Shown here: piece by piece, positions 59,250-64,000 of the stretch | Layout: each line of letters begins with the position of its first letter | How positions within the stretch are numbered: the first letter of the stretch is position 1 | DNA from: Cephalotus follicularis | Taxonomy: Eukaryota > Streptophyta > Magnoliopsida > Oxalidales > Cephalotaceae | Direction of reading: 5' to 3' | NCBI GenBank assembly: GCA_001972305.1 | Contig: BDDD01000891.1 | Coordinates: 360,791 to 424,790, forward strand | DNA length: 64,000 nucleotides | The notes under the pieces: model-generated | What the model was told of the DNA's origin: nothing | What the model saw: only the letters and a program-made list of their open reading frames with translations | Database searches by the model: none | Translations under genes and position numbers: made by a program

Positions 59250-59786
59250 AGAAGGTTATTGGTCTATATTTCTACTTCGAGGGTGGCCCATGGAACAAAT
59301 TTGGACTTATTTCCTAACGTCCTCTGTAGTCTTCGTTTGTTTTTCCAACATGGCTTCTAGAGTACCTAACACTTGCCTAGCCAATTGATTAGCTGTTGGC
59401 ATAAGGTTTGCTACCATACTTTGGCTTACATCTTACATGATTTTGTTTGTTTCTCTATTTACCCTTTCACAAATCAACCTTGCATTTTCACTTAAGATTC
59501 GTGATAATTCAGAGATAGCTTCCTTTGAAGTGTTCTTAACAACACAGGTATTCAACTTGAATTAAGCAACCAACTATTGTTGAATTTTCTCACTCATACA
59601 CTCCCAAATTTGTTCTACTTTATCAAGTAAATTTTGATGACGTTTTTTGAAAAAAAAACTATTCATCACTTGTATGTTAATTTCCTGAGAACTCAACCTC
59701 TCTTGTGACGAAATTAATTGTTCCTCACCAAACATGTTCTCTACATCTAATAAGGCCACATTAATTGGACAATCCTTTTTTGGCAA
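59250..59786 (-). pseudogene. unrecognised decayed coding trace, coiled-coil-like
   Basis: On the minus strand an open stretch (59574-59786) reads LLDVENMFGEEQLISSQERL and NLLDKVEQIWECMSEKIQQ. After a short break it continues with SKEAISELSRILSENARLI and LARQVLGTLEAMLEKQTK around 59300-59530. The heptad-like, charged composition suggests an alpha-helical protein. Stops interrupt it. I do not recognise the family; it could be an old host gene or a transposon protein. Confidence 0.3.
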
Positions 59787-59929
59787 ATGATGTTGTTCCT
59801 CACCATAGTTGGCTTCAGACTCTATTTCGACTCTAGTATTTATATTTCTAATTTGTTAAAGCATATTGCTAATAATATACTCCCAATACGGTTGCCAAAA
59901 AAATCTGTTGTAAGATTTTGTTTTTAAGC

Positions 59930-60115
59930 CTATCGAAACTAATGTGAACTTAATCAAACCTTAAGTAGATTTAAAACACTGAATCCAAAATAATTTTAAG
60001 ATGATCGATCGAACTAAGTCTATTCGAAGTGAATTTAATCAAACCTGAAATAGACTTAAAATATTAGGTTTAAGACAATCCTAAAACGATCGATCGAAAT
60101 TAGAAAATCAAAATA
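59930..60115. repeat. two imperfect direct repeats of about 85 bp
   Basis: Both units contain (A/T)TCGAA, then GTGAA-TTAATCAAACCT, then TAGA-TTAAAA, and end with CGATCGATCGAA. They differ by small indels and substitutions. Confidence 0.6.
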
Positions 60116-61490
60116 GTTGGTTCCTTTAACTAAAAGTTCTTAAACAAATAAAATATACAACAACAAAAATAAATGGAATTTAATCATCGCTTACTTCCAT
60201 TGATGCAGTTCAAGGGACAGGATTATAGCTTACATCAATTGAATTTTAAAAAACTAACTACTGAGATACTAAAACATTTTGTGGATGATTTTTTCATATA
60301 TCCTTCCATTGTCATCTCATTCATTTTATAGAGGCTATCAAAAACCGTTCATAACTTCCTATGTTCATCACATTTAATAATTTGAATTTACACCTGAAAA
60401 CATTCGAAACTGCCTTTGGAAACCATATGAAACTACACTTTGGGCACCGTTTCTAGCTGCTCTTCATACATTTTCTTCCCTCTTTGTTTAATGACATGCA
60501 GCTTCGAAATGATTCTGTAGATGAAACGATAAACTTTAGCCTTTGGTTTTATATTTCAACCAATTCAGGCCGTTAAAATAATGTTTCTTCGAATTTCATC
60601 CACATGCCTTTAGTTTTGGCAATAAAATGACGAATCTTTCCTTTTTACTACTGGTTTTGCATTTGGATTATTTCGCACCATTTCAACAATAGCTTCCATA
60701 TGTCAGCGGTTACCACGTATCACTAGATTTATAGTGCCAACAGCTACAATGACACGAAACTTGAATTTCTATTACTGCAAATTATCCACAAAATAAACAT
60801 AAAAAAAAGGTAATTACCTTACTTACATTAGTAATTATTATTGAGACAAAGTAATATAGTGGGATTGCCATGGTGGAATAAAAAACGAAAATAAAAAACA
60901 CTTGAAATTTGAGAGAGAGATCCAAGGAATTTAAATAGAATTCGTGTAGGAAAATTATTCCTTGAACTTCAACACATGATAAGGTTATAGTACAATATAG
61001 AATTTGCATGATAAGTTATAGGAAAGTTTCTCTAAATGTTGAATGATTTCTTCCTATCGTAATAATATGTTATGGTCTTATGGATCGTTATATTAACCTA
61101 CCTAATATATTAGTTGAAACAACGTATAGCGTCAAGATTTTTTGGCTAAACAATTTTTGCCAAGAATGCAGAGTGACAAACAGATGGACTGCATACCAAT
61201 TTGGTGGCCTAAAAGAAATTCAAAAAGAAGTTAATATTCATGCGGGATGATAATGACTTGAAGTTTATTAGTTAAAAACCTAATAGGATTTAAATTAGAG
61301 AGTAGTAAAGGAAGAAAATTTTATTCCATTATGCTTTGTATTTATAGTAAACTAATTGTACAGATGGCTACAAATTAATTAATTAATGATGTATCAACAA
61401 ACATGTTAGACGATAAAATTTAACAATTGACAAAAAACTGGTTCATGTATCTTATAGTATTAGATTAAATGGTGCATTTTGTGTGAACTC
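60116..61490. other. AT-rich intergenic region
   Basis: I see no gene, RNA gene or complete transposon end. Open frames such as 60782-61009 on the minus strand are AT-rich and without domain character. The last part is the upstream region of the P450 pseudogene. Confidence 0.5.
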
Positions 61491-61496
61491 ATTCCC

Positions 61497-61505
61497 TATA
61501 TATAG
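61497..61505 (+). promoter_or_regulatory. putative TATA box of the P450 pseudogene
   Basis: TATATATAG lies about 90 bp upstream of the ATG at 61592, a plausible core promoter distance for a plant gene. Activity is unknown. Confidence 0.55.
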
Positions 61506-61591
61506 CAACTAAAAACCTTCCTTATAATCCCAAAATCAACAGCCACTCTCCTGTTTGTGTTTAATATCTCGAATCTCATTACTAGTCACAA

Positions 61592-63224
61592 ATGAGAACA
61601 GACATAGAGAGTCTTTGTCTCTTTGCTCTTGCATCAAAGTGCAGAGTTTTTAAACAAGATACCATTGCATGGCCACTTTTGATCATGTTCCTAGCTTGCC
61701 TAACCACGAACCTTGCATACTGGGTTCACCCTGGCGGGCCAGCTTGGGGCACATATTTGCTCATAAAAGGCTCATCACTGACCAAAACAACAAAACCTAT
61801 CCCTGGTCCTAGAGGTTTGCCTCTTATTGGAAGCATGGACCTAATGGTATCCCTCGCGCACCACAGGATTGCAGCAGCTGCCAAAGCATGCAAAGCCAAT
61901 AGGCTTATGGCCTTTAGCTTCGGTGACACTCGGGTTATAGTGACATGCAATCCCGATGTAGCTAAAGAGATCCTTAACAGTTCGGTTTTTGCTGATCGTC
62001 CGGTGAAGGAGTCTGCTTACAGCATGATGTTTAATTGAGCTATTGGTTTTGCACCTTAACCCCAAGGAGACTCGCAGCCACTCACCTCTTTTGTCCTAAA
62101 CAAATCAAAGCAGTAGAGGCACAGAGGCACGTAATCGCTTCTCAAATGCTAACCATGTTCGCTAACCATGAGAAAAGCTTCACTGTACGTGAAGTTCTAA
62201 ACGAGCTTCTCTTAATAGCATGATGGGTTCAGTTTTTGGACGCGAATATAGTTTAGATTCGTTAAATAAGGAATTTGAAGAGCTAAGATGAAGGGTACGA
62301 TTTGCTAGGCATGCTTAATTGGACTGACCACCTTACTTGGCTAGCGGATTTTGACCCTCAAAAAATCAGGTTTAGATGCTCAAAACTTGTGCCCTGATAA
62401 ATTATCGGACACGGATATGATCGCGTTTCTTTGGGTAAGCAAGTGTATCTTTATTATATTCTTCATTATTCACATTTTTTAGTGGATGAAGGTGATATTA
62501 TTAAAAAGTTGTTTCTGTTTTTGTGTTATACAAAAAGTATTGACTTAATGTACAAATATAAGGTCATTTTGTTTCAACTTTTTTGGTGTAGGAGATGATA
62601 TTTCGAGGAACTGATACAGTAGCCGTTTTGATCGAGTGGATACTAGCAAGGATGGTGCTTCATCCTGATGTTCAATCAAAGGTCCATGATGAGCATGACA
62701 AAGTAGTTGGCAGATCACGTGGCGTTGCTGAGTCTGATATCACACAGATGGTGTATCTGCCAGCGGTGATCAAAGAAGTATTAAGGCTGCATCCACCGGG
62801 CCCACTTCTATCGTGGGCCCGATTGGCCATCACTGATACAACGACTGATGGGTATCACGTGCCTAAGGGGACCACAGCAATCGTGAACATGTGGGCCATA
62901 TCGAGGGACCAACATGTTTGGGCTGACCCACTTGAATTCACGCTTGACAGGTTTCTCACTAAATACGGTGAAGCTGAGTTCTCAGTTCTTGGTTCGGATC
63001 TTAGGCTGGCACCATTCGGGTCTTGAAGGCGGAATTGCCCGGGGAAGGGCTTGGGCTTGACCATGGTCAACTTTTGGGTTGCATCACTTTTGCACGAATT
63101 TAATTGGCTACCCTGTGATGGGAATACTGTTGACCTAGCGGACGTATTAAGGCTCTCTTCTAAGATGGCTAGCCCTTTGACCGTCAAAGTGCGTCCCAGG
63201 CGTAGGTTACGCTTATCTCACTAA
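61592..63224 (+). pseudogene. cytochrome P450 CYP78A family pseudogene
   Basis: CYP78A enzymes are ER-anchored P450s that act in organ-size control. Exon 1 starts at 61592 (MRTDIESLCLFALASKCR), with a hydrophobic anchor (WPLLIMFLACLTTNLAYW), the proline-rich hinge PIPGPRGLPLIGS and AFSFGDTRVIVTCNPDVAK. Breaks follow. A TGA at 62036-62038 replaces a codon in the MFN-AIGFAP stretch. A small deletion shifts the frame just after 62053. A stop and shift lie near 62287. About 80-100 residues are missing between CSKLVP (near 62390) and DKLSDTDMIAFLW. A GT-AG intron (62435-62591) sits at the family position. Exon 2 has the I-helix FRGTDTVA, the ExxR motif (KEVLRLHPPGP), DRF, and [15 protein letters not shown] where a TGA (63024-63026) destroys the heme-binding loop. 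The stop is at 63222-63224. Confidence 0.92.
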
Positions 63225-64000
63225 ACTACTACAGTTACTATATTTAGGTTGAGATTATATCCTCTTTATATTTATCATTTTCATATTTGATTTTTTATCA
63301 TATTATATAATCATATTTTTCAAACACAATCATTAAATTTCGTCTATTATTTAGGTAGATCGAACATGCCAATTTTTAAATCGATCCAAAATTTATAAAT
63401 TTGATTTTGGCACATAACAAATTCGATCGTTATATACCATTCTATATATACCGTAAAAGAATTTTTTTTATTCAAAATTATACATATAGATTATCGATCG
63501 ACTTCAAAATCGATATATCTAATTTATTTAGATAATAGATGATGTCCGATAATTATATATAAAAAATATTATTATATAATACGATAAAAAAATAAATATT
63601 AAAAAGTATAATAATATTAAGTATGAAAGAGATATCCCTCATTTAGCTACTACAAAACAAAAAACAGCAGGTGAATAATGCCGTGGGTTAATCCCTTCTT
63701 TTCTCTCTCCTCTTAATCATCCTTTATTATATAATACGCCTGTGTATTTAACCACTGTACATACGGTTGAAAAGTAGAATGCAAAATTTAAAGCTTAAGA
63801 TTTATTTTTCTCTTTCTCTAACTCTTAACTATTTGGCACAACAAAAAAAACTTTTTCTTCCTAGGTATCATTGTCTTAGGTTACGGTAACTTCATTGATA
63901 AATGTAATTTTGATCCATTAGAATTGCAATAAATTTCAGTTAGACTCTTCATTTTTTAATTATTTTAATTTAGTTTTACACTTTTTATTTTTTTTATATA
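63225..64000. other. AT-rich flank
   Basis: Strongly AT-rich with CGATCGA words near 63494-63500. No gene or complete repeat is seen. It may include the 3' flank of the P450 pseudogene. Confidence 0.5.

Overview
The window is repeat-dominated nuclear DNA from a flowering plant, most likely a eudicot. The evidence is chromovirus-type Ty3/gypsy polyproteins with tRNA-iMet primer sites, a SIRE-type Ty1/copia remnant, a CACTA (En/Spm) DNA transposon, and plant gene relics: a CYP78A cytochrome P450 and a ubiquitin-conjugating E2. Intron-containing genes, (TA)n microsatellites and a scaffold gap of Ns fit a plant genome assembly. I cannot name the species. No intact host gene is visible.

Layout. 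1-750: unassigned, LTR-like. 751-8326: gypsy element T1 on the minus strand, with a truncated 3' LTR at left and a 2.6 kb 5' LTR at right. 8327-11936: older plus-strand gypsy remnant E (integrase, chromodomain, 2.2 kb LTR). 11937-14722: degenerate LTR-like sequence, probably copia then gypsy. 14723-32339: a decayed autonomous-type CACTA element. Its palindrome-rich subterminal arrays flank a broken tnp2-like transposase, a broken TNPA-like gene, a captured E2 gene (exon 1 at 24206, exon 2 near 28757) and a second captured gene fragment. A 3,006-bp solo LTR with an ACTGT target duplication sits inside an intron of the E2 copy. 32480-34172: partial LTR of the same family as that solo LTR.

34490-58751: gypsy element C, flanked by TATGA duplications. 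It is related to T1 and inflated by nested insertions. Element A (41880-50507, CATGT duplication) splits its reverse transcriptase gene. Element D (54012-57297, CATAT duplication, SIRE-type copia) splits its 3' LTR. A mosaic of an A-type fragment plus a copia LTR piece (38823-41228) replaces the protease-RT linker. A scaffold gap lies in the 5' LTR of A. 58757-61490: intergenic with decayed, unrecognised coding traces. 61592-63224: CYP78A pseudogene. 63225-64000: AT-rich flank.

The parts form a stratigraphy rather than a pathway: C is older than A and D, and the CACTA element is older than the solo LTR inside it. I see no new multi-gene system. The signals most worth a second look are GTCGAC-centred short repeats recurring in LTRs of several unrelated families, the captured E2 gene in the CACTA element, the coding-dead but LTR-conserved element A, and the collapsed assembly gap.
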